Of a stretch of 64,000 nt of DNA, positions 55,153 to 63,438 are shown piece by piece. Position 1 is the first letter of the stretch. Each line of letters opens with the position of its first letter. This DNA comes from Gemmatimonadota bacterium. Lineage in GTDB: Bacteria; Gemmatimonadota; Gemmatimonadetes; Longimicrobiales; Gaopeijiaceae. Made by a program: the position numbers and the translations under genes. The notes below the pieces were generated by a model. It did not search any database. It had not been told where the DNA came from and saw only the letters and a list, made by a program, of their open reading frames with translations. The stretch spans positions 4,871 through 68,870 of the forward strand of contig JAPPGM010000001.1 of the NCBI GenBank assembly GCA_028874995.1, read 5' to 3'.

Positions 55153-55194
55153 GATGTATAGTGAACATGACATAATGTAATGTATGCTTTACAG
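55153..55194. repeat. Third locus of the tandem 21-nt AT-rich units
   Basis: Units at 55153-55173 and 55174-55194, abutting. The second matches the second unit at 25.1 kb at 16 of 21 positions (AATGTAATGT core). The pair lies downstream of sucC and 139-180 nt upstream of sucD, directly beside the palindromic element at 55079-55143. Confidence 0.65.
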
Positions 55195-55281
55195 TGTGGG
55201 TAGGTGAAGCGAAGCGGCCACCCCGAATGCATCGCTGCTCGAATGACGTGGGGATCTTGTCCACGGGCTGCCTGGTTCGCA

Positions 55282-56412
55282 TCATCCGGCCAGCCGCACC
55301 GCCCCCTGGACCACTTCATCCATGGACGCCACCGCCGCGAGCCCGGCCCCGGCGAGGATCTTTCTCGCAAGTTCCTCGTTGGTACCCGTAAGCCGGATCA
55401 CCAGCGGAACCTCGATATCGATCCTGCGGACGGCCTCGACGATCCCGTTGGCCACATCGTCGCACCGGGTGATGCCGCCGAAGATGTTGAAGAGTATGAC
55501 CCTGACCCCGGGGTCCGAGGTGATGATCTCCAGCGCCGCCACGACCTTATCCGGATTGGACGACCCGCCGATGTCGAGGAAGTTGGCGGGTTCGCCGCCG
55601 TAGTACTTGACCAGGTCCATCGTCGCCATTGCCAGCCCCGCCCCGTTGACGCAGCACCCCACGCTGCCATCGAGCTTGACGAAGCTCAGTCCGGCTTCCC
55701 TGGCCCGCACGTCGGCGGGGGACTCGGAGGCGGGGTCGCGCAACGCGGCGATGGCGGCGCGGCGGAAGAGTTCGTTGTCGTCGATGCTCACCTTTGCGTC
55801 GATCGCCTTCACCTGCCCTTCGGTCGTGGAGATCAGCGGGTTGATTTCGGCCATGGACGCACCGTTGTCGACGAACACGTCGTAGAGCTGCGAGATGATC
55901 CGTGCCCCCTGCCGCGCCAGTGCGGGATCGCCGTAGAGGCGGGTGGCGAGCCCATACGCCTGGTGCGGCAACAGCCCGTAGCGGGGATCGACGCGCAGGC
56001 GGTGGATGGCGTCCGGGTTGGTGGCCGCGACCTCCTCGATGTCGACGCCCCCCTCGGCGGAGACCATGAAGACGGGGCACTGCCCCTCCCGGTCGACCAG
56101 AACCCCCACATACGCCTCCGACGCGATGCTCTCGATGGGCGACACCAGAACCTCGTGGACGACGAGCCCGTTGATGGTCATGCCGAGGATGGAGCGGGCG
56201 TGCTCCTCGGCCTGCCCGGGTGTGCGCGCGAGCTTCACTCCACCCGCCTTGCCCCGCCCTCCGGAGTGGACCTGGGCCTTGACCACTGCGCTGCCGCCAT
56301 ACCCTTCCGCCAGAGCGCGCACGGTGCCGGGGTCGCGGGCGACTTCGCCGGGATTCACCGCCATGCCGGCTGCGCGGAAGAGTTCCTTGGCCTGGTATTC
56401 GTGAAGGTTCAT
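55282..56412 (-). CDS. sucC: Succinate-CoA ligase, beta subunit
   Basis: 376 residues. N-terminal MNLHEYQAKELFRAAG is the SucC start; ATP-grasp region VVKAQVHSGGRGKAGGVKLAR, then EINPLI, DAKVSIDDNELFRR, CCVNGAGLAMATMD and NIFGGITRCD. Partner of SucD. Divergent from iscS across a 273-nt gap in which I see no clear promoter pair. Confidence 0.95.
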   Translation of the reverse strand: MNLHEYQAKELFRAAGMAVNPGEVARDPGTVRALAEGYGGSAVVKAQVHSGGRGKAGGVKLARTPGQAEEHARSILGMTINGLVVHEVLVSPIESIASEAYVGVLVDREGQCPVFMVSAEGGVDIEEVAATNPDAIHRLRVDPRYGLLPHQAYGLATRLYGDPALARQGARIISQLYDVFVDNGASMAEINPLISTTEGQVKAIDAKVSIDDNELFRRAAIAALRDPASESPADVRAREAGLSFVKLDGSVGCCVNGAGLAMATMDLVKYYGGEPANFLDIGGSSNPDKVVAALEIITSDPGVRVILFNIFGGITRCDDVANGIVEAVRRIDIEVPLVIRLTGTNEELARKILAGAGLAAVASMDEVVQGAVRLAG

Positions 56413-56685
56413 CGGGATGGATGGTTCTTGCGGGAATCGGGAAACGAAAGGCGTCCGGTGCTGACGCCACGGGAACTCCGGGGTCTGTGGCTCCGGTCCC
56501 GAGCGTCCTCAAGTTACAGGGAAACGCGCGGGCATCAAACACCCCGCCGCGCGGGCACGAACAAGCGCGCGATCACCGCTTGAATGTCGCAGGGGTTCCG
56601 CCACACGGGACTGCAGACCGCGTCCCGCCAGGAACCGCATTGCGCCATATTGAGGGATCGTCCCCCGAAGCGGAGCGCCCCGCCG

Positions 56686-57849
56686 GTGTCCACCATTCCA
56701 TCGGCCATCTACCTGGATCACGCAGCCACCACGCCCGTGCGGCCGGAAGTGGCCGAAGCCATGTCGGCATTGCTGGCGGAGGATTTCGGCAATCCCTCCA
56801 GCGGCCATGCGTGGGGACGCCGTGCGCGGGGTCGCCTGGAAGCGGCCAGAGCTTCGGTGGCTGCGTCGCTGGGCGTGACTTCGGACCGGGTCCTCTTCAC
56901 CCGCGGCGGCACCGAGTCGGACAACCTGGCCGTGCTGGGACGAATCCGGCACGATCTGGCGGCGGGTATCACACCACACGTCGTGACCTCGGCCGTCGAG
57001 CACCCCGCGGTGCTGGAGGCGGCCGAGCGTGCCGTGCAGGAGGGCGGCCGGCACACCGTGATCGGCTTTCGCGGGGGAGCCTTCGACCTCGACGCGCTGG
57101 AGAGGACTCTCCGACACGACCGCCCGGGTCTGGTCTCCTGCATGTGGGTGAACAACGAGACCGGCCTGGTGCTGCCCATGGTGGAGATCGCGGCCCTGTG
57201 CCGGCGCTACGGGGCCGCACTTCACAGCGATGCGGTCCAGGCGGTCGGCAAGCTCCCGGTCGACTGGGCGGAGGCACCGACCGACCTGTTCACCATCACG
57301 GGTCACAAGATCTACGGCCCCAAGGGCACGGGCGCGCTCATCGCAAGGGACTTCGGCGCGCTGCGGCCGCTGCACTTTGGTGGGGGACAGGAGCGGGGGT
57401 TGCGTCCCGGGACCGAAGACGTGGCCGGGGCATCCGGTCTGGCCGAAGCCGTCCGTCTGGCCGTCGCCGAGGCGTCCGCCGAGTCGGCCCGACTGGAGGC
57501 GCTGCGGGATGCGGTCGAGTCGGGGCTCCTGGCGCGGATACCCGGTGCGCGGGTCAATGCGGAATCCCTTCCGCGGGCACCCCACATTCTCTCGCTGGGA
57601 ATCCCCCGGGCCGACTCCGACACCCTCCTGGCGGCATTGGACGCGTCGGGCATCGCCGCGTCGGGGGGGTCGGCGTGCGCCAGCGGTTCGAGCGGGCCCA
57701 CTCGCACCCTGGCGGCGCTCTACCCGGGCGACACGGCGGCGGCGCTCCGGCTCAGCTTCGGGCGGCTCAACCGAAGCCGGGACGCCGGGCAGATCGTGCG
57801 CGCGGTCACCGAGGCCGTCGAGCGCACCCGGGACCTGGTGCCGTCATGA
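56686..57849 (+). CDS. iscS: Cysteine desulfurase
   Basis: About 387 residues. IYLDHAATTPVRPEV, RGGTESDNLAVLG, SAVEHPAVLEAA, VNNETG, HSDAVQAVGKLP, PLP lysine in TGHKIYGPKGTGAL and the catalytic cysteine loop SGGSACASGSSGPTRTL. Donates sulfur, here most directly to MnmA, whose gene overlaps the stop (ATGA). I start at the GTG 56686 with GCGGAGCG upstream; an ATG at 56584 would add an unusual 34-residue leader. Whether it also serves Fe-S assembly is unknown; no IscU-like gene is near. Confidence 0.9.
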   Translation: MSTIPSAIYLDHAATTPVRPEVAEAMSALLAEDFGNPSSGHAWGRRARGRLEAARASVAASLGVTSDRVLFTRGGTESDNLAVLGRIRHDLAAGITPHVVTSAVEHPAVLEAAERAVQEGGRHTVIGFRGGAFDLDALERTLRHDRPGLVSCMWVNNETGLVLPMVEIAALCRRYGAALHSDAVQAVGKLPVDWAEAPTDLFTITGHKIYGPKGTGALIARDFGALRPLHFGGGQERGLRPGTEDVAGASGLAEAVRLAVAEASAESARLEALRDAVESGLLARIPGARVNAESLPRAPHILSLGIPRADSDTLLAALDASGIAASGGSACASGSSGPTRTLAALYPGDTAAALRLSFGRLNRSRDAGQIVRAVTEAVERTRDLVPS

Positions 57850-58955
57850 ACGCTTCGGGGGATCGTTTGCGCATCCTCGTGGCGATGTCGGGCGGGGTCG
57901 ACTCGTCGGTCGCCGCGGCGATGCTGGTCGAGGCCGGACACGATGTCGTGGGCGCGACCATGAAGACCTTCTGCTACAGCGGTGAAGCGGCCGAGAGCAA
58001 GAAGACCTGTTGCGGCCTCGAGGGCATCCGGGACGCCAGGCTGGTCGCGGACCGTCTCGGCATTCCCCACTACGTCTTCGATGTGGAGGAGGAGTTCACG
58101 CGCGACGTGATCGACGACTTCGTGACGGAGTACGGGCGGGGCCGCACGCCGAACCCCTGCGTACGCTGCAATTCGAACACGAAATTCAGGGATCTCCTGA
58201 GGCGGGGCCGGGTTCTGGGGTGCGACGGGGTCGCCTCGGGCCACTATGCGCGCCTCGACCGCGGCACCGGGGAGGCGCGGCTGCTCCGCGGATGCGACCA
58301 GTCCAAGGACCAGTCGTACTTCCTCTGGGGGCTCCCGGCCGACCTCCTTGGCCTCCTTCACTTCCCCCTGGGCGAACTCACCAAGTCCGAAGTGCGCGCG
58401 CGGGCGCGGGAACTCGGGCTCGAGACCGCGGACAAGCCCGAGTCGCAGGAGATCTGCTTCGTGCCGACCGGGAACTACCGGGACCTCCTGGCGAAGAAGC
58501 TGCTGCCGACCCACGCGGCCCTCTCGCCCGGCGCGATCGTCGACACGCGGGGCCGCATTCTGGGGCGCCACAACGGTTTTTCCGGCTTTACCGTCGGCCA
58601 GCGCAGGGGCATTGGCGGGGGGCGGGCGGAGCGATACCACGTCCTCGAAATCAGGCCTGATACGCGCGAGGTGGTGGTGGGGCCGCGCGAGTTGCTGGAG
58701 GTTGCCGGCGTCGTGGTCGGCGATCTCAACTGGCTCACGAAGGCGCCGGAGCCCGGGCGGCGGCTGGATGTTCAGATCCGGTATCGGTCGTCGGCACTCG
58801 CGTGCACGGTGGTGGGGCCGGGGGAGGGTGGGATCGAACTGCGGTTCGCGGAACCCGCCCGGGCGGTCACGCCGGGGCAGTCGAGCGTCTTCTTCGACGG
58901 AGACCGCGTCGTGGGCGGTGGACGCATCGACCGTGTGACCGGGACGCCCTACTGA
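57846..58955 (+). CDS. mnmA: tRNA-specific 2-thiouridylase MnmA
   Basis: 369 residues. PP-loop VAMSGGVDSSVAAAMLVEAGHDVVG, CCG in the N-terminal domain, catalytic Cys pair in NPCVRCN and the later CFVPTGNYRDLL, DQSKDQSYFL and FTVGQRRGIG. Makes s2U34 in tRNAs for Lys, Glu and Gln using sulfur from IscS. The KKTCCGLEGIRDAR insert is common in bacterial MnmA outside Proteobacteria. Confidence 0.93.
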   Translation: MNASGDRLRILVAMSGGVDSSVAAAMLVEAGHDVVGATMKTFCYSGEAAESKKTCCGLEGIRDARLVADRLGIPHYVFDVEEEFTRDVIDDFVTEYGRGRTPNPCVRCNSNTKFRDLLRRGRVLGCDGVASGHYARLDRGTGEARLLRGCDQSKDQSYFLWGLPADLLGLLHFPLGELTKSEVRARARELGLETADKPESQEICFVPTGNYRDLLAKKLLPTHAALSPGAIVDTRGRILGRHNGFSGFTVGQRRGIGGGRAERYHVLEIRPDTREVVVGPRELLEVAGVVVGDLNWLTKAPEPGRRLDVQIRYRSSALACTVVGPGEGGIELRFAEPARAVTPGQSSVFFDGDRVVGGGRIDRVTGTPY

Positions 58956-58975
58956 ACGGGACGGCGGCGGCGCGC

Positions 58976-60088
58976 CTACCACTTCATGTCGGCCGAGTTC
59001 GCGAACTCGCGGATCCGCGTCTCCTGTTCTTCGGTGAGAGACTCCGGGATCTCCACCTTGATCTCGACGTACTGGTCGCCGGTCTTCCCGTCGCGGTTGA
59101 TCCCCTGTCCGGCGATCCTGAAGCGTGTGCCCGGTTGCGTGCCCGCGGGGACACGAAGCACCACCTTCTTCCCCCAGATGGTACCCACCCGGATCCGGGA
59201 ACCCAGCGTCGCCTGGGCCAGGTTGACCGGCACCGTCACGTGAATGTCGGCGCCGTCGCGCTCGAAGAAACGGTGCGGCTCGACCTTGAAGGTGATGATG
59301 AGGTCGCCCGGAGCCCCTCCCTTCCGGCCGCGTTCGCCCCGGCCGGTCAGGCGGACCTTGGCCCCGGACTGGACGCCGACGGGAACGGAGACCTGGATCT
59401 TGCGCTGCTGGTGGACCTTGCCGGATCCACGGCACGCCCCGCACTCCTTTTCGGGTTCTTCCCCGCGTCCCATGCACGCGGGACAGGGACGGTTGACGGC
59501 GAACCCGCCCTGGCCGAAGGAGACGCTCCCCGATCCCTTGCACTCCGCGCACTTCTTCCAGTTCGTCCCCGGGGCCCCGCCCGAACCCAGACAGGTGGCG
59601 CATTCCTCGTTGATGGCAACGGAGACGGGGACCCTTCCACCCTTCACCGCCTTCATGAAGGGGACATCGACATCGAGTTCGACGTGCTCCCCCTTGCTGG
59701 GGCCCGACGGACGCGCGGGCCGGCTCTTCCGGCCGCGGTCGAAGATGGACGAGAAGATCTCCGAGAAGCCCCCGAGTCCCCCCAGATCCTCGAAGGAGAA
59801 ACCCGGTGTGGACGTCGATTCCGGCCGGGCCGATCCAGTCCGGGGCCCACCAAAACCGAAAGCGCCCAGCTTGCGCATCTGATCGTACTTCTTGCGCTTT
59901 TGCGGGTCCGAGAGGACTCCGTTCGCCTCGCCAACCTCCTTGAAACGCTCGGCCGCCCGCGGATTCCCGGGGTTCGCGTCCGGATGATACTGCTTGGCCA
60001 GACTGCGGTACGCCTTCTTGATCGCGGCGGCGTCGGCCTTCTCGTCAACGCCGAGGATCGCGTAGTAGTCCTTGTCGGCCTTCGTCAT
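58976..60088 (-). CDS. dnaJ: Chaperone DnaJ
   Basis: 370 residues. J domain with YHPDANP (HPD), a G/F-rich stretch, four zinc-binding CxxCxGxG repeats (CATCLGSG, CAECKGSG, CPACMGRG, CGACRGSG) and the C-terminal substrate-binding domains (GDLIITFKVEPHRFFERDGADIH). Co-chaperone of DnaK; dnaK is not in this window. 23 nt downstream of grpE on the same strand. Confidence 0.95.
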   Translation of the reverse strand: MTKADKDYYAILGVDEKADAAAIKKAYRSLAKQYHPDANPGNPRAAERFKEVGEANGVLSDPQKRKKYDQMRKLGAFGFGGPRTGSARPESTSTPGFSFEDLGGLGGFSEIFSSIFDRGRKSRPARPSGPSKGEHVELDVDVPFMKAVKGGRVPVSVAINEECATCLGSGGAPGTNWKKCAECKGSGSVSFGQGGFAVNRPCPACMGRGEEPEKECGACRGSGKVHQQRKIQVSVPVGVQSGAKVRLTGRGERGRKGGAPGDLIITFKVEPHRFFERDGADIHVTVPVNLAQATLGSRIRVGTIWGKKVVLRVPAGTQPGTRFRIAGQGINRDGKTGDQYVEIKVEIPESLTEEQETRIREFANSADMKW

Positions 60089-60111
60089 GAGGTGGGCTCT
60101 TCCACGGCCTG

Positions 60112-60777
60112 CTAGGCCTTGTACACGCTGACGCGAGCGGGGCGGACGAGCAGTCCCTTGAAGGTGTAGCCCCGCTGGAACACCCGCTCCACGATGTCGT
60201 CGTCCTCTTCCGAGCCGGCCGGTACCCGCATCATGGCCTCCATCGTGTTCGGGTCGAACGCCTCGCCCGCCGGGTCGACGATCTCGATCCCGGCCTCCTC
60301 CAGCACGCGGAAGAACTTGCGCTCCACCAGATCCACCCCTTCCACGATCGCCTCGACCGAAGCGCTTTCGGGCTCCAGCGCGGTTACCCGCAGGAGGTCG
60401 TCGAGTGGCTCGAGCATGCGGGAGACGAGATCCGCCTGGGCGCGGTCCCAGCGCTGGCGCAGCCTGTCCTCCGTACGCTTGCGGTAGTTGTCGAAGTCCG
60501 CAGCGAGGCGCAGGTGCCGATCCCGGGCCTGATCCCGCTCGATCCTGAGTCCCTCGGGATCCTCGGCGATGCGGACGGCTCCATCTCCGTCGGCCGGTGG
60601 CTTGCCTGCCTTCGCGGAATCACCTTCGCCGGACTCGGAATCGGCGGCGGAGCCGGCGCCGACCCCGTCTTCAGAGGACACTTCACCTCCCTCGCCATCG
60701 GCGGCGGAGGCGTGCCGGGGATCGGGCCCGGCCGCCTCCCCCGTCTGGTCCGCGGGATCGTATTCGGGTGGATTCAT
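60112..60777 (-). CDS. grpE: Nucleotide exchange factor GrpE
   Basis: 221 residues. A long acidic, low-complexity N-terminus (about 1-75), then the coiled-coil (IERDQARDRHLRLAADFDNYRKRTEDRLRQ) and C-terminal beta domain ending VERVFQRGYTFKGLLVRPARVSVYKA. Releases ADP from DnaK. No CIRCE element is visible in the 199-nt gap upstream and no hrcA precedes it. Confidence 0.93.
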   Translation of the reverse strand: MNPPEYDPADQTGEAAGPDPRHASAADGEGGEVSSEDGVGAGSAADSESGEGDSAKAGKPPADGDGAVRIAEDPEGLRIERDQARDRHLRLAADFDNYRKRTEDRLRQRWDRAQADLVSRMLEPLDDLLRVTALEPESASVEAIVEGVDLVERKFFRVLEEAGIEIVDPAGEAFDPNTMEAMMRVPAGSEEDDDIVERVFQRGYTFKGLLVRPARVSVYKA

Positions 60778-60976
60778 CTCGTCACTTGCTCGTATCTTGC
60801 CGGGTTTCCGGGCACTTTGCCGTCTGAACCTCTCGTCAGGCGTATGGGCTCGCTGCCATGGGGGCCGCCGCGTGCCGCATGGTTACGGCGGTGCACCGGG
60901 GAATGTTCGCGCGCCCGCGCCAAGGGCGTGCTCCAACTTGGTGAAATCGCCGCTTCCGGTCCACATCGGGGCGAGG

Positions 60977-61498
60977 TCAGGAGATCTCCCGCTCGATGAG
61001 GTCGACGGCCATGGACAGGACTTGCTCGACACTTCGGGCGCGCACGGTCGGCCGGTCACCCTCGAAGAGCGCCCGACGTGCCCAGCCGGTCCCGCGCAAC
61101 GAACCCACCGCCATCCAGACCGTTCCCACGGGCTTTTCCGGAGTCCCTCCCCCCGGTCCTGCGATTCCGGTCACTGCCATGGACAGATCGGCGCGGAATC
61201 GACGACATGCTCCGGCGGCCATCTGGAGCGCAACCGTCTCCGATACGGCACCGTCGGACTCCAGTGGGCCGGGATCGACACCGAGGTGCCGCACCTTGAT
61301 GTCGTTGGCGTAGGCCACGATGCCGCCCGCGAAACAGCCGGATGCGCCGGGGAGGTCCGTGATGGCCGCGGCAAGCAGGCCACCGGTACAGCTTTCCGCG
61401 GTGGCGACCTTCACACCACCGGCGATCGCCGCGGCTGACAGTTCCTCCGCCAGTCCGCGAGCCCGCACACCCGCTCCGTCATCCCCGCCATCACGCAT
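60977..61498 (-). CDS. pncC: Nicotinamide-nucleotide amidase (CinA C-terminal domain)
   Basis: 173 residues. VATAESCTGGLLAAAITDLPGASGCFAGGIVAYAN, then SETVALQMAAGACRRF and AVTGIAGPGGGTPEKPVGTVWMAV match CinA_C/PncC, which deamidates NMN in pyridine nucleotide salvage. No N-terminal MoeA-like domain is present. ATG at 61498 overlaps the pgsA stop by 8 nt. Confidence 0.9.
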   Translation of the reverse strand: MRDGGDDGAGVRARGLAEELSAAAIAGGVKVATAESCTGGLLAAAITDLPGASGCFAGGIVAYANDIKVRHLGVDPGPLESDGAVSETVALQMAAGACRRFRADLSMAVTGIAGPGGGTPEKPVGTVWMAVGSLRGTGWARRALFEGDRPTVRARSVEQVLSMAVDLIEREIS

Positions 61499-62120
61499 GG
61501 TCCCTGACCAGGGTCCTGTAACGCCACAGGTAGTCGCCCATGGAGAAGACGGTGAGCCCGACGGCAACGGCCAGTGTGATTCCAACCCATGCGGAATTGA
61601 AATGTCGCCAGGCATTCCAGATTCCGCCCGACCAGCCCCGGTCGGCCGCCGAACTCATGACCGGGTACCAGAAGAGCAGGCCGCCGATGAAGAAGTTCTG
61701 AAGCAGCGCCTTGTATTTGCCCGACTTTCCGGCGGCGATCACCACTCCCTGCCGAGCCGCGTAGCCGCGAAACACGGTCATGAGGAGTTCCCGCCCGAAA
61801 ATCACCGCCAGCACCCACACAGGCATGGTGCCCCACCATGGGATGGCCCCCAGGGCGTCGGGCCTGCGTGTGATGAAGTAGAACGGGATCAGGGTGCTCG
61901 CCAACAGCAGCTTGTCCGCGACCGGATCCAGCAACTTGCCGGTATCGGTAATCCATCCGTGCTTGCGCGCCAGGTGGCCGTCCCAGACGTCCGAGAGCGC
62001 CGCAACCAGGAAGAGGACGAACGCGGCGTAGCGACTCGCGACGCCGGGCGAAAGGGCAAGCCAGGAGATGACCGGACAGGCCGCGATCCGCGCCACGCTG
62101 ATGGCGTTGGGCAGGTTCAC
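61491..62120 (-). CDS. pgsA: CDP-diacylglycerol-glycerol-3-phosphate phosphatidyltransferase
   Basis: 209 residues, about four to five TM helices. The CDP-alcohol phosphotransferase motif DGx2ARx8Gx3Dx3D is complete: DGHLARKHG..., GKLLD, PVAD. Makes phosphatidylglycerol phosphate. Starts within the stop of the small HEAT-like gene (ATGA-type overlap). Confidence 0.92.
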   Translation of the reverse strand: MNLPNAISVARIAACPVISWLALSPGVASRYAAFVLFLVAALSDVWDGHLARKHGWITDTGKLLDPVADKLLLASTLIPFYFITRRPDALGAIPWWGTMPVWVLAVIFGRELLMTVFRGYAARQGVVIAAGKSGKYKALLQNFFIGGLLFWYPVMSSAADRGWSGGIWNAWRHFNSAWVGITLAVAVGLTVFSMGDYLWRYRTLVRDHA

Positions 62121-62416
62121 GCGGTTCGCGCTCCACGCCGCAGCTCCGTCTCCATGCGCTCCAGCACCGCCGCCGCCTGATTTCTCAGAAGGCGGCGCGG
62201 CTCCCAGGCCCTGAAGTCGCGCAGGACGGTCACCGCGTCCACCGTGGCGGGCTCGCCGTTCAGGTGCCTGAGCGCCGCCAGTCGGCGGACGGGGTTCGAG
62301 CTGAAGAGGTCCCGCCGGTGCCTGATCACCTGGTCGCGCAGCACGAGTGCGCCCAGAGCCGCCACCGTGCCGACCCCGAGGAGAAACAACCCGATCCGAC
62401 GCGCGCGGCGGCTCAT
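62117..62416 (-). CDS. Small membrane protein with a HEAT-like segment
   Basis: 99 residues. One N-terminal TM segment (IGLFLLGVGTVAALGALVLRD), then a HEAT-repeat-like helix pair (SNPVRRLAALRHLNGEPATVDAVTVLRDFRAWEPRRLLRNQAAAVLERME). Overlaps recR upstream and pgsA downstream by 4 nt each, so it is a genuine operon member. No known function. Confidence 0.7.
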   Translation of the reverse strand: MSRRARRIGLFLLGVGTVAALGALVLRDQVIRHRRDLFSSNPVRRLAALRHLNGEPATVDAVTVLRDFRAWEPRRLLRNQAAAVLERMETELRRGARTA

Positions 62417-63021
62417 GCGGGGCCTCTTCCCATTTCCTGCCTGCCGGCCAGAGCCTCGGCGATCGTGGTACCGTCCACGTACTCCAGATCGCTTCCTACC
62501 GGAATACCCCTGGCCAGCCGGGTGATCCGCACATCGTGCGGGCGCAGCAGTGTCTCCAGATAGACGGCGGTGGCTTCCCCCTCCACGCTCGCGTTGGTTG
62601 CCAGGATGACCTCCTTCGGTTTCTGCTCCGGATGGCTCATTCGCTCCAGCAGACCGTCGATGTCGAGCTGGCCGGGCCCCACGCCATCCAGCGGCGAGAG
62701 ACATCCGCCCAACACATGGAAGAGCCCCCTGTAGCGCCTGGTACGCTCGATCGCCCCAACTTCGTACGCCTCCTCGACCACGCAGATTACACTCCGGTCA
62801 CGCGACGGGTCGCGGCAGACCGGGCAAACCTCCGCACTGCAGTAGTTCCCGCACCGAGGGCAGGGATGGACTCTCTCCGCGACCTCCGCCAGTGCGGCGG
62901 CCAGACGGTGAATATCCTCCTTCGGGCCCTTGACCAGGTGAAACGCGAGTCGCTGCGCGGTCTTGGCCCCGATCCCCGGAAGCCTGCGCAACTCCCGGGT
63001 CAGGTCATTGATCGCGGACAC
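62413..63021 (-). CDS. recR: Recombination protein RecR
   Basis: 202 residues. HhH motif (LRRLPGIGAKTAQRLAFHLV), Cys4 zinc finger (CPRCGNYCSAEVCPVC), and Toprim domain (VICVVEEAYEVGAIERT..., EVILATNASVEGEATAVYL). Loads RecA with RecF/O at gaps. 23 nt after ybaB, the usual dnaX-ybaB-recR order. Confidence 0.95.
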   Translation of the reverse strand: MSAINDLTRELRRLPGIGAKTAQRLAFHLVKGPKEDIHRLAAALAEVAERVHPCPRCGNYCSAEVCPVCRDPSRDRSVICVVEEAYEVGAIERTRRYRGLFHVLGGCLSPLDGVGPGQLDIDGLLERMSHPEQKPKEVILATNASVEGEATAVYLETLLRPHDVRITRLARGIPVGSDLEYVDGTTIAEALAGRQEMGRGPA

Positions 63022-63044
63022 GGGCAGGCCAATTCGGGTTCGGA

Positions 63045-63362
63045 CTAGAACAGCCCCGGCAGATTCACCGGCAACCCGCCCGCCGCTCCCCGCATCCGCT
63101 CCTCCGAGAAGTCCCGCGCGCGGTTCTGTGCCTCCGCCACGGCCGCCACCACGAGGTCCTCCAGCATCTCCGGGTCGTCCGGATCGATCACCTCGCGGTC
63201 GATCGTGATGCTCTTCAGGTCACCCTTGCCCGTCACGCGGGCCGTCACCATGCCGCCGCCGGAGGAGGCGGCCAACTCCTCCGTCTGCAGGCTGTCCTGA
63301 AGCTCCCTGATCCTGTTCTGGAGCTGCTGCCCCATCTTCATCAGCTGTTGGATATTCGTCAT
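63045..63362 (-). CDS. YbaB/EbfC family nucleoid-associated protein
   Basis: 105 residues: MTNIQQLMKMGQQLQNRIRELQDSLQ, the GGGMVTARVTGKGDLKSITIDREV core, and ARDFSEERMRGAAGGL. Binds DNA as a dimer. Start at ATG 63362; an in-frame start at 63374 is possible. Confidence 0.92.
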   Translation of the reverse strand: MTNIQQLMKMGQQLQNRIRELQDSLQTEELAASSGGGMVTARVTGKGDLKSITIDREVIDPDDPEMLEDLVVAAVAEAQNRARDFSEERMRGAAGGLPVNLPGLF

Positions 63363-63438
63363 TCCAGCTCTCAATCCTCCCTTTTATCGTCTGTGATTGC
63401 TCTTGTTTTCCTGTTGTACACGTCGGCTCCTCCGACGA

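Noticed and set aside
53761-56583. Long plus-strand frames opposite sucD and sucC
   Set aside because: Composition is Arg/Asp/His-rich shadow and the opposite strand codes for well-recognised SucD and SucC.
60778-60976. CIRCE or heat-shock operator before grpE
   Set aside because: No TTAGCACTC/GAGTGCTAA inverted repeat is present in the gap.
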